Shown piece after piece: positions 1-5,926 of a stretch of 6,099 bases of DNA. Position 1 is the first letter of the stretch, and every line of letters begins with the position of its first letter. Source of the DNA: Clostridia bacterium (GTDB lineage: Bacteria; Bacillota; Clostridia; Christensenellales; Aristaeellaceae); NCBI GenBank assembly GCA_017620115.1, contig JAFZRB010000420.1, forward strand, positions 1 through 6,099. Reading direction: 5' to 3'. Below the pieces are notes generated by a model, which saw only the letters and a program-made list of their open reading frames with translations, was not told the DNA's origin and searched no databases. A program made the translations under genes and the position numbers.

Positions 1-94
1 CTTTCCTTGCGCTTGCTCTTCTTCTCTATATCGTTTTCAAGGATCGCGCCGCCGCTTCGTCTGCGCCTCATGGAGGCCGTTCCCCGCGACAGCA
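1..94 (-). other. Transcribed leader, possibly of an rRNA operon continuing beyond the left edge
   Basis: This is the stretch transcribed leftward from the consensus promoter at 101-129. On the minus strand it contains ATCCTTGAAAAC (plus positions 33-44), which resembles the boxA-type CTTTGAAAAC element of Firmicute rRNA leaders and spacers. It is followed by an A/G-rich stretch with few T, also common just before 16S or 23S genes. A small hairpin, GCCTC-atg-GAGGC, lies at 65-77. No part of a mature rRNA is visible. The alternative is a protein gene starting at the ATG at 71-69 and beginning MRRRRSGGAILEND. That ATG overlaps the hairpin and has only a weak GGGGAA as a possible ribosome site, so I prefer the leader reading. 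The sequence just left of the window would settle it. Confidence 0.42.
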
Positions 95-100
95 TTAAGT

Positions 101-154
101 ATTATACGCCTCTCCCTTCCCTTTGTCAATACTTTTTTTCGAAGGCCTTTTTTT
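101..154 (-). promoter_or_regulatory. Perfect consensus sigma-A promoter with upstream A-tracts, firing leftward
   Basis: On the minus strand TTGACA (124-129) and TATAAT (101-106) are separated by exactly 17 bp, with no mismatch in either hexamer. Upstream of the -35 are two runs of seven A on the minus strand (133-139 and 148-154), like an UP element bound by the RNA polymerase alpha subunit. Transcription should begin near position 94. Such strength is typical of stable-RNA operons. It lies about 110 bp beyond the helD stop codon and reads in the same direction, so helD read-through could enter it. Confidence 0.85.
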
Positions 155-239
155 CTGTTCTTTCATTATATGCCTCGTTTTTTGCAGTGTTCTCGTTTGT
201 TAAGTGTTTGTGTGCTTGGCATATCCGCGCCATTCGGCG

Positions 240-2465
240 TCACGCCAGCAGCGGCGTGAGCGTCTTCTCATACAGGCAGGCGATCCGATGCAGCGGACGG
301 GTCAGACACACATAAAGCAGCCGGGCGTCCAGCTCGCGGTCGGGAAAGCGCTTATCGCTGGCGTTAGCGATGATCACGCCATCAAACTCGAAGCCTTTTA
401 CGTCGGAGGCGCGGGCCAGCAGCAGGCCGGCCTCGTACTGCGCGGCGTCCAGATCGAGCATATGCGCGTTCAGGTCGGCCGGCAGCGCCTGCGCAATAGC
501 CTTCAGCTGCGCGCCGGTGCGGTCGATGACGGCGATGGACGACAGCCCGTCCGCCTGCCAGACCCGGATAATGCGCTCCAGCTCATCCGCCTGTTCCCGC
601 GCGTTCCTGAACGCGATCAGTTCGGGCTGCGGGCCGTGGCGCAGCACGGGACGCGCGTCCTCCTGGCCGGGTACGGGCCGTTTCCGCGCCACGCGGAGCG
701 CCAGGTCCATGATTTCGATGGTGCTGCGATAGCTGGTGAGCAGCTGATGCGCGGCGGCTTTGCCGGCGAGCAGCTCTTCAGTGAGCGGCCGCCAGTCGGT
801 CATGCCGCGCCATGAGCGGATGCCCTGCATCAGGTCGCCCACGATGGTCATGCTCGCCCCCCGCGTCATGCGGTGCAGCAGCAGGAATTCCATCATGCTG
901 AAGTCCTGCGCCTCGTCGATGACCACATGCCGGATATCCAGCCGGGGCAGCTCGTGCGTGCGCATGGCGATGAGCGCAATGGACGCGACATCCTCCGGCT
1001 CGACGCGGCCGCCTTCGACGCGCCCGAGCGTGTATTCGGCGGCAAGCGCGGCGTCGCTCCCGTCGGGTGATTCGGCCAGCAAATCGGCGCAGAAATCACG
1101 ATACAGCCGCATCGGGCTGAACTCCGGAAAGCGGGCCATCACGCCGTCGATAAACGGCTTCACCCTCTGATCGGTCTCCCTGATGCGCTCGTCGCGGGAA
1201 TGATAGAGCTTCACAAGGCGCAGCCGCCTCTCCTCCCCCTCCGGCATCGTGGCGCGCAGCAGGTCGGTCCGCCGGTCGGTTTCGGCCTTGAGCCATTCCT
1301 TCACCTTCGCGGCGGCGTCCCGCGCGCGCAAAGTGAGATCCTTTTTAAACTCCGCAATGCGCCGATTCAACGGAAAAGGCTTTTCATCCACCAGGAACAG
1401 CTGGCGCAGCCGAGCCGCTGTGTACAGCGTGACAGGCCCGAAGCGGATGTCCTCGTCGGGCGGCAGGCGCTCCTCCAGGCGGTCGAGCCACTCGCCGAGC
1501 CGGGCGGCCATGTCCATCGAGCCCTTGAAGCGCATGAGCCGCGCGAGGCGATCCCGCTCGTCGTCCGGCAGGTTGAGCACTTTGTCGGTGATGTCCGTGC
1601 GGTCGACGCGGGGCAGCAGGTCGTCCAGCCATTCGGCGACGAACAGGGGGAATGTGGTCTGGCGCACCTTTTCGACGCCCAGATCGGGCAGCACGCCCGC
1701 GATAAAGTTGAGGAAAAGCGGGTTTGGCGCGAGAATGAGCACATGCTCGGGCGACAGGCTGTCCTTGAATGTATAGAGCAGATAGGCGATGCGGTGCAGG
1801 GCGATGGTGGTCTTGCCCGAACCGGCCACGCCCTGCACGACCAGCGTGCGGCTCAGGGGATAGCGGATCACGAAGTTCTGCTCCGCCTGGATGGAGGTGA
1901 CGATATCGCGCAGGCGGTCGCCGGTGGTCGCGCCCAACACGGATTGCAGGTAGGCGTCCGGCGCGACGATATCGGCGTCGAAGATGCTCAGCAGCCGGCC
2001 GTTCTCGATGCCCAGCTGGCGTTTGAGCGTGAGTTCACCGCGCACCTCGCCGTCCGGCGTGACGTAGTGCATGGGGCCGATCTGCCCGGAATAATACAGG
2101 TTCGCGATGGGCGCGCGCCAGTCGATCACCTCCGGCTCGAGCTCATCCTGGCGCATCACGGTGTGCTTTCCGATGTAATAGGTCTGCTGCGCGCCGCCCT
2201 CCTCGGTGAAGTCGACGCGCGTGAAATACGGCTTCAGGCGCGCGGCCGCGAGATTGCGCACCGTCTGTTGGGCGCGCTCGAACAGGATGTTGCGGAGCTC
2301 GAGCACATCGCGGTTGTCGCGGTCGTAGCGGAAGGCGTCGGCCAGCTCCTGCCGGGCCTGTACCAGTTCCGCCTCGCTCGCCGTCTTTTGTACCTCGACG
2401 AGGGCGAGGGTTTTTTCAAGATGCGCCTCTTCCTCCGGAAAAGCGCGGTGCTGAATATCCGCCAT
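240..2465 (-). CDS. helD: HelD-like RNA polymerase-recycling helicase (UvrD/Rep superfamily 1)
   Basis: The 741-residue product is a full-length superfamily-1 ATPase of the HelD type, the Gram-positive factor that removes stalled RNA polymerase from DNA or RNA using ATP. The first 80 or so residues look like an alpha-helical coiled coil, as in the HelD arm that enters the polymerase secondary channel. YIGKH (97-101) and DWRAPIANLYY (115-125) follow and are typical of HelD. The helicase core has Walker A GVAGSGKTT (212-220), Walker B VVIDEAQD (514-521), IVGDLMQGI (541-549), SYR (578-580), VKGFEFDGVII (689-699) and YVCLTR (718-723). The long insertion between Walker A and Walker B is the HelD-specific region. 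The ATG is set by GGAGGTGA at 2473-2480, 7 nt upstream. It has its own promoter and appears monocistronic. No stop, frameshift or lost motif is seen. A generic UvrD-like DNA helicase is the less likely alternative. Confidence 0.9.
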   Translation of the reverse strand: MADIQHRAFPEEEAHLEKTLALVEVQKTASEAELVQARQELADAFRYDRDNRDVLELRNILFERAQQTVRNLAAARLKPYFTRVDFTEEGGAQQTYYIGKHTVMRQDELEPEVIDWRAPIANLYYSGQIGPMHYVTPDGEVRGELTLKRQLGIENGRLLSIFDADIVAPDAYLQSVLGATTGDRLRDIVTSIQAEQNFVIRYPLSRTLVVQGVAGSGKTTIALHRIAYLLYTFKDSLSPEHVLILAPNPLFLNFIAGVLPDLGVEKVRQTTFPLFVAEWLDDLLPRVDRTDITDKVLNLPDDERDRLARLMRFKGSMDMAARLGEWLDRLEERLPPDEDIRFGPVTLYTAARLRQLFLVDEKPFPLNRRIAEFKKDLTLRARDAAAKVKEWLKAETDRRTDLLRATMPEGEERRLRLVKLYHSRDERIRETDQRVKPFIDGVMARFPEFSPMRLYRDFCADLLAESPDGSDAALAAEYTLGRVEGGRVEPEDVASIALIAMRTHELPRLDIRHVVIDEAQDFSMMEFLLLHRMTRGASMTIVGDLMQGIRSWRGMTDWRPLTEELLAGKAAAHQLLTSYRSTIEIMDLALRVARKRPVPGQEDARPVLRHGPQPELIAFRNAREQADELERIIRVWQADGLSSIAVIDRTGAQLKAIAQALPADLNAHMLDLDAAQYEAGLLLARASDVKGFEFDGVIIANASDKRFPDRELDARLLYVCLTRPLHRIACLYEKTLTPLLA

Positions 2466-2512
2466 GGCCGTTTCACCTCCGCTGCGCGCGTTCGTTTTTC
2501 AAAAGGAATTCT

Positions 2513-2541
2513 ATTATAACGGAAAACGGCGCCGATGACAA
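2513..2541 (-). promoter_or_regulatory. helD promoter
   Basis: On the minus strand TTGTCA (2536-2541) and TATAAT (2513-2518) are 17 bp apart, giving one mismatch to the sigma-A consensus. The expected start lies near 2506, leaving a leader of about 40 nt before the helD ATG that includes the Shine-Dalgarno. The promoter sits just left of the terminator of the preceding operon, so helD is an independent unit. Confidence 0.75.
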
Positions 2542-2561
2542 GCTGTTTTTTCCCTCTGCGT

Positions 2562-2591
2562 AAAAACCCCCGCGCCGGTCTGACGCGGGGG
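2562..2591 (-). terminator. Intrinsic terminator of the ABC/lipoprotein operon
   Basis: On the minus strand an 8-bp perfect GC stem (CCCCCGCG at 2584-2591 pairing with CGCGGGGG at 2567-2574) with a 9-nt loop is followed by TTTTT (2562-2566). It begins 22 nt after the lipoprotein stop codon, the expected place for the end of the transcript. Confidence 0.88.
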
Positions 2592-2613
2592 CTGGAAGAA
2601 TGGTTTTGTTCCG

Positions 2614-3519
2614 TCACAGCTGCCACTTGGCGAGCCATTCCGAGAAGCGGACGTACACCGCGTACCAGCGGTTATAGAGCTCCTCCGAATTGGTCAGGTC
2701 GAAGCGATCCTTCTCTCTGTCATAGGTATAGCGCTCCTCATACAGCTCGGACAGCGCGTAGGTCTCGACTGCCTTGGCGTCCTCGACGATCTGGACGAGA
2801 TCGTCCAGCTCCGTCTCGCTGATGGCCTTCAGCCGCGCGACGAGGCCGGGGAAGTAATCCTCCGCCGACTTGTCGGCATAACCATAGACGCTGTCGTCGG
2901 CCAGGTAGATCTTGACGTCGCCCGGATACATGCTGACCGTCTGGCTCTCGCCGTTTTCATCGGTGTAGGTCAGAGCGTATTCCGTCCACTGGCACAGGAA
3001 GTAGAGGTAGTCGAACATGGCGTTGATCTCGCCCACGATGCCGTCCGAGGCGATCGTCTGCCACAGCGCGTAGTTTTCCGAAACGGTCGAGAGATCGACA
3101 GCTTCATAGGAAGCGTCCACGATGCGGTAGTTGTACACGTAGCCGTATTCGTCGGTGTAGTCGCCGGTCTGCATGACGCCGGTCACGCGCACCGCCTGAT
3201 CGGTGAAGGTGAACGTCTTGCCCTCCGGCGCGTAAACCGCCATGGTGTTGGCCAGCTGCGTGGTGTTGGGCACGCAGAACGGACAGCTCTGATAGGGCAT
3301 GTTCATCAGATACATGTACTTGCCGCTCACGGGCGACAGCGTGGCCATGTAGCCCACGATGGTCACTTTCTTGCCGTTCAGCGCACGGATGGCGTCGATG
3401 CTGGTGGCCTCCGAAAAGCTCAGCGCCGCCACATCGGCGGAAGCCGGCTTGCCGCCGCAGCCGCTCAGAGCGACGCATGCCAGCGCGAGCGCGAGCAGCA
3501 GGGCCAGAATCTTTTTCAT
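2614..3519 (-). CDS. Lipoprotein with DUF3299-like CPFC domain, partner of the ABC transporter
   Basis: The 301-residue product has a type II signal peptide: MKK, a Leu/Ala-rich helix, then lipobox LSGC with the lipidated Cys at 21. It should therefore be anchored on the outer face of the membrane. Residues about 48-135 (GKKVTIVGYM, then CPFC at 79-82, VRVTGVM and YNYRIVDA) have the look of a small beta-barrel and resemble my memory of DUF3299 proteins, which sit beside FtsX-type ABC genes in zinc-responsive operons of proteobacteria. The C-terminal half (about 145-301) is acidic and mainly helical, rich in Tyr and Trp, and I do not recognise it. GGAGGT at 3526-3531 lies 6 nt before the ATG. 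The gene follows the permease by 34 nt and ends at a terminator. CPFC could bind a metal or be redox-active. The DUF3299 link is tentative; lipoprotein and operon membership are firm. Confidence 0.8.
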   Translation of the reverse strand: MKKILALLLALALACVALSGCGGKPASADVAALSFSEATSIDAIRALNGKKVTIVGYMATLSPVSGKYMYLMNMPYQSCPFCVPNTTQLANTMAVYAPEGKTFTFTDQAVRVTGVMQTGDYTDEYGYVYNYRIVDASYEAVDLSTVSENYALWQTIASDGIVGEINAMFDYLYFLCQWTEYALTYTDENGESQTVSMYPGDVKIYLADDSVYGYADKSAEDYFPGLVARLKAISETELDDLVQIVEDAKAVETYALSELYEERYTYDREKDRFDLTNSEELYNRWYAVYVRFSEWLAKWQL

Positions 3520-3553
3520 GTGAATACCTCCATTGCGGACCTTCCGCCGCTTC

Positions 3554-4747
3554 CTACAGGCTTTCCTTCGCCGACATGCGCAGGATGGAAATCATCGTGG
3601 GCAGCACGCTGATCACGAACACCAGCGCCGCGATGGCCCACTCCAGGGGATAGACCGTCCACGCGCTGAGCACGATGCCCATCGTGGCCACGAAGCGGCT
3701 CATGAGGCCGAGGCAGCCGTGCGAGAGCAGCATGGCCAGTATAATGGCGGCCAGGCCCGTGATGCCGTTCTGGATGAGATACAGCTGGGCGATGTGCTTC
3801 ATGCTGATGCCGATGAGCCGCATCAGCTGGATCTCCTTGCGCGCGTCGAACAGGTTCAAAAGCGTCACCACCGAGATGACCAGTATGTTCATCACCAGTA
3901 TGATGCCGCACAGCAGATACACGATGCGCGCGCTCAGATCGACCTGATCGAGCACCTCGCGCAGCACGGTGGCGGGATTGATGCACAAAAGCTTCGAGTT
4001 CTCGCCGTAGTAGGCGCTCAGGCGGTAATACTCGTTGAAGCCCTTGCTCTTGACCAGGATGGCGCACACCTCGCCCTCGTGGGCTTCGGCTTCTTCTTCG
4101 TCCTCGTCCTCATCCCCGTCCTCATGCTCGTGCTCATGCTCCTCCGAGCCGTGGATGGCCCAAACGGTTCTGTAGGAGGTAAACACGGCGTTGTCGTAGG
4201 CCGTGCCGGTGGTCTTGAGGATGCCGACCACCGTCAGGGGCGATGCGGTGTGCTGTTCGCCGGAGGTGTTCAGGCCGTGCGAAGTGATGATGCTGTCGCC
4301 CACCTTCAGCCCATACGTCTTGGCGACCTCCGAGCCAAGCACGGCTTCGTAGACCTGCGAGAACATATCGCCCTGCGCCAGGGGCTTCCCGTCCAGGAAG
4401 GCGGGCGTGGTGCCCACGATGCGGGCGCTGTTGAAGCTGTCGCCCATGGTGAAGGGCACCACGGCGTTGGTCATGCCGCTCTTCTCGAGCTCCTCAACGT
4501 ACTCATAGGAAATGGTGCCCAGCGGCTTATCGGTAAAGAACATGGTGTTCATGGCCAGCTGCGTCGCGCTGCCTGAGGGGCCGATGATCATGTCGTAGTA
4601 GGCCGCGGTGCTCACGATGCCCTCGTTCACCTGCTGCGCCACGTTGTAGCTCAAAAGCGCCACGCTCGCGGAAATCACGATGGAGAGCAGCACCAGCAGC
4701 AGGCGCGATTTGCGCACGGCCATGTTCTTGAACGCGAATTTAAGCAT
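3554..4747 (-). CDS. FtsX/MacB-type ABC permease with His/acid-rich extracytoplasmic segment
   Basis: The 397-residue product has the four-helix plan of FtsX/MacB/LolCE permeases. TM1 is about 14-37, followed by a large extracytoplasmic domain (about 38-272), then TM2 about 275-299, TM3 about 328-350 and TM4 about 370-391. The cytoplasmic stretch after TM2 (DARKEIQLMRLIGISMKHI, 301-319) is the typical coupling segment of this family. The external domain contains a striking run of His, Glu and Asp at residues 199-226, with His at 199, 204, 206, 208 and 223, which looks like a metal-binding loop. I start at MLKFAFKN, not at an in-frame ATG 33 nt upstream, because AAGGAGG at 4756-4762 lies 8 nt before this ATG and the start overlaps the end of the ATPase gene by 8 nt, implying translational coupling. 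Family membership is firm. A metal-related substrate is inferred. Confidence 0.88.
   Translation of the reverse strand: MLKFAFKNMAVRKSRLLLVLLSIVISASVALLSYNVAQQVNEGIVSTAAYYDMIIGPSGSATQLAMNTMFFTDKPLGTISYEYVEELEKSGMTNAVVPFTMGDSFNSARIVGTTPAFLDGKPLAQGDMFSQVYEAVLGSEVAKTYGLKVGDSIITSHGLNTSGEQHTASPLTVVGILKTTGTAYDNAVFTSYRTVWAIHGSEEHEHEHEDGDEDEDEEEAEAHEGEVCAILVKSKGFNEYYRLSAYYGENSKLLCINPATVLREVLDQVDLSARIVYLLCGIILVMNILVISVVTLLNLFDARKEIQLMRLIGISMKHIAQLYLIQNGITGLAAIILAMLLSHGCLGLMSRFVATMGIVLSAWTVYPLEWAIAALVFVISVLPTMISILRMSAKESL
4070..4153 (-). other. His/Asp/Glu-rich low-complexity segment of the permease
   Basis: It encodes permease residues 199-226. There are five His, three of them in an HEHEHE pattern, and about fifteen acidic residues with almost no hydrophobic ones. 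It lies between TM1 and TM2, so outside the cell. Such runs in zinc or nickel transporters bind or buffer metal ions. Here that role is inferred from composition only. The DNA is a near-repetitive GAG/GAC/CAC run, so length variation between strains is likely. Confidence 0.8.
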
Positions 4748-5396
4748 TGATCCCGCCTCCTTCCTCGAAGGCCGAGGCAATGTCGTTCATGTCCAGCCGC
4801 TCGTCGAACAGCTCCGCCAGCCGCTCGTCGTGCGTCACGCAGATGAGCGTGCGGCCTTTCGCCGCCTCGATGAGCTCCTCCATGATCGTGCGCCCGATGG
4901 CGTAGTTCAGGTTGCCCGTGGGCTCGTCGGCCAGGATGATATCCGGCCGCTTCACGAGCGCGCGGGCGATGGCGACGCGCTGCTTCTCGCCGCCCGACAG
5001 CCGGGCGACCCTGCGCTTTTTCAGTTTGAGGATGCCGAGCGTGTTCAGGATGCCGTCGATCTGCGAAATATCGACGCGCTCGAGCGCGAGAATGCCGATG
5101 TTATCCTCCACGCTCATCTCCTCGATGAGTTTGAAATCCTGGAAAACATAGCCGATATGAGCCACGCGGAAAGCGTCCTTGCGGCGCTGGGGCTGGCCGC
5201 CCATCTCCTCGCCGTCGATGACGATCTGGCCTTCGCTGGGGGCGATGATGCCCGCGATGAGGTTCAAAAGAGTCGATTTGCCGCATCCGGACGCGCCAAG
5301 CAGCACGTAGCTGCGGCCCGTCTCAAAGCGCAGATCGCGATAGCTGATGCCGGAAGCGTCGTCAAAACGCTTCCGCAAATCTTTTGTTTCAATCAT
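4740..5396 (-). CDS. ABC transporter ATP-binding protein, MacB/LolD family
   Basis: The 218-residue cytoplasmic ATPase powers the adjacent permease. It has Walker A GASGCGKST (34-42), Q-loop Gln86 in VFQD, signature LSGGE (133-137) followed by KQRVAIARAL, Walker B IILADE (153-158) with catalytic Glu158, and switch His189 in THDE. Length and motif spacing fit the LolD/MacB/FtsE group, which pairs with FtsX-type permeases. The D-loop reads GNLN (161-164) where the family nearly always has GNLD, a conservative change at a contact between the two nucleotide sites. The ATG is preceded by AGGAA (5406-5410) with 9 nt spacing. The stop overlaps the permease start by 8 nt. No separate strong promoter is visible in the 81-nt gap upstream, so it is probably co-transcribed with the small membrane protein gene at 5478. 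Confidence 0.95.
   Translation of the reverse strand: MIETKDLRKRFDDASGISYRDLRFETGRSYVLLGASGCGKSTLLNLIAGIIAPSEGQIVIDGEEMGGQPQRRKDAFRVAHIGYVFQDFKLIEEMSVEDNIGILALERVDISQIDGILNTLGILKLKKRRVARLSGGEKQRVAIARALVKRPDIILADEPTGNLNYAIGRTIMEELIEAAKGRTLICVTHDERLAELFDERLDMNDIASAFEEGGGINA
4756..4762 (-). promoter_or_regulatory. Ribosome binding site that fixes the permease start
   Basis: AAGGAGG on the minus strand lies 8 nt before the ATG at 4745-4747, inside the 3' end of the ATPase gene. It argues for the MLKFAFKN start over the in-frame ATG at 4780. Confidence 0.85.
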
Positions 5397-5419
5397 TGCG
5401 ATATGTTCCTTTCCTTTTT

Positions 5420-5443
5420 CCGCACAAGTATCCCCTGGTGCGG
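5420..5443 (-). promoter_or_regulatory. Hairpin in the leader just upstream of the ATPase ribosome site
   Basis: CCGCAC (5438-5443 on the minus strand) pairs with GTGCGG (5420-5425) around a 12-nt loop containing GGGGATA. It is followed by AAAAAGGAAAGGAAC, which holds the ribosome site, so it is not a leftward terminator. It could stabilise or process the mRNA between the small gene and the ATPase gene, or be an operator. The stem is only 6 bp and the role is speculative. Confidence 0.35.
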
Positions 5444-5477
5444 TTATCCGTTCAGTTGAGGGAATAAGGAAAGGGTA

Positions 5478-5759
5478 TCAAATGAGCAATTCTTCCCGAA
5501 TGGCGAACAGTGAAAAGACATGGAAACGCTCGCCGCGCCGTTCGATCTCGCAGCGCAGGCGGCGGATATTCAGGCGGGCGGCGCACACGACCGCCGCCGC
5601 GGCCAGCCCGGCCAGGCGCATGGCGCGCCCCACCGACAGGCAAACGGGGCAGTCCCCGCCCTCGCAGTGATGGCAGGAGAGCAGCAGCGCGCTCAGGCCC
5701 AGCGCGACCAGCGCCGCGCACACGAGCAGTATGACGCCGTTTCTGAATGCGCGCTTCAC
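5478..5759 (-). CDS. Small membrane protein with CHHC...CPVC motif, likely metal-linked
   Basis: The 93-residue product has an N-terminal hydrophobic helix (about 8-28), then Cys29-His-His-Cys32 and Cys37-Pro-Val-Cys40. A second hydrophobic stretch (about 46-62) follows, and a basic, then mixed tail ends in EELLI. The four Cys and two His within 12 residues just beyond the first helix could form a zinc or other metal site. From memory, small clostridial membrane proteins with a similar His-Cys...CP(I/V)C motif occur near metal-uptake genes; I cannot name a family. Translation starts at GTG (5757-5759), supported by AAAGGAGG at 5769-5776, 9 nt upstream. It lies 81 nt before the ATPase gene in the same direction and is probably the first gene of that operon. 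Real coding is supported by the ribosome site and protein composition. Function is unknown. Confidence 0.72.
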   Translation of the reverse strand: MKRAFRNGVILLVCAALVALGLSALLLSCHHCEGGDCPVCLSVGRAMRLAGLAAAAVVCAARLNIRRLRCEIERRGERFHVFSLFAIREELLI

Positions 5760-5768
5760 GGGCCGCCG

Positions 5769-5776
5769 CCTCCTTT
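5769..5776 (-). promoter_or_regulatory. Ribosome binding site for the GTG-started small gene
   Basis: AAAGGAGG on the minus strand, 9 nt before GTG at 5757-5759. It decides for the GTG start, as no ATG lies suitably placed. Confidence 0.8.
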
Positions 5777-5797
5777 CATGCCAATCCGCGTTTCCCT

Positions 5798-5803
5798 ATT
5801 ATA
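5798..5803 (-). promoter_or_regulatory. Putative -10 element for the small gene/ABC operon
   Basis: The minus strand carries a perfect TATAAT, about 40 nt before the GTG start at a suitable distance for an mRNA leader. At 16-18 bp upstream there is no good -35 (the sequence is around CACCCTGT) and no extended TGn. The promoter may therefore be weak or need an activator, unlike the other three promoters in the window. Confidence 0.45.
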
Positions 5804-5864
5804 TACTACTTGAATATGGACAGGGTGTTATAAAAAAATGAAATTTTGATTCGGCCTCCACTGC

Positions 5865-5893
5865 TTGACACAGGCTGAGGATTTCCATATAAT
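5865..5893 (+). promoter_or_regulatory. Perfect consensus sigma-A promoter for the Cas12f-like gene
   Basis: TTGACA (5865-5870) and TATAAT (5888-5893) are separated by exactly 17 bp with no mismatch. The start site should be near 5900, giving a leader of about 27 nt that carries AGAAGGG (5910-5916) 10 nt before the ATG. A second TATAATC at 5901-5907 repeats the -10 sequence 13 bp downstream. The leader is too short to encode a guide RNA. Confidence 0.85.
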
Positions 5894-5926
5894 CTAAATG
5901 TATAATCACAGAAGGGCGGCAAAGGC

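Noticed and set aside
1..71. Start of a minus-strand protein gene (MRRRRSGGAILEND...)
   Set aside because: Possible, but only 23 codons are visible, the ribosome site is weak, and the stretch contains a boxA-like element typical of rRNA leaders. Kept only as an alternative.
228..259. Hairpins at the helD stop (CGCC/GGCG at 228-239 and TCACGCC/GGCGTGA at 240-259) as a terminator
   Set aside because: Stems are short and no T-run follows on the minus strand, so they are not an intrinsic terminator. One lies inside the coding end.
7..315. 102-codon plus-strand open frame rich in Phe, Ser and Arg
   Set aside because: It spans the leftward promoter, its T-rich opposite strand and the end of helD. 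The hydrophobic look comes from TTT runs that are A-tracts of the promoter, and there is no ribosome site.
1200..2519. 439-codon open frame on the plus strand
   Set aside because: It lies antisense to helD, whose helicase motifs are complete. Its product is a low-complexity Arg/Gln/Ala/His mix with no motif, as expected from the opposite strand of GC-rich coding DNA.
3533..4576. 347-codon open frame on the plus strand, with a similar 183-codon minus-strand frame at 3516-4067
   Set aside because: Both are shadows of the permease gene. The products are His/Arg/Gln-rich without structure, while the permease frame gives clear membrane helices and a family-typical coupling segment.
5420..5443. 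CsoR- or Zur-type operator near the ATPase start
   Set aside because: GGGGATA appears only as one half-site, without the matching inverted half, and no AT-rich Zur-like palindrome is present.
4680..5459. 259-codon plus-strand open frame antisense to the ABC ATPase
   Set aside because: The minus-strand frame holds all ABC motifs. This one shows none and has no ribosome site.
5760..5926. CRISPR array or guide RNA in the intergenic region
   Set aside because: No repeats of 20-40 bp with regular spacers are present. The transcript leader before the ATG is only about 27 nt, so any guide RNA or array must lie to the right of the window.
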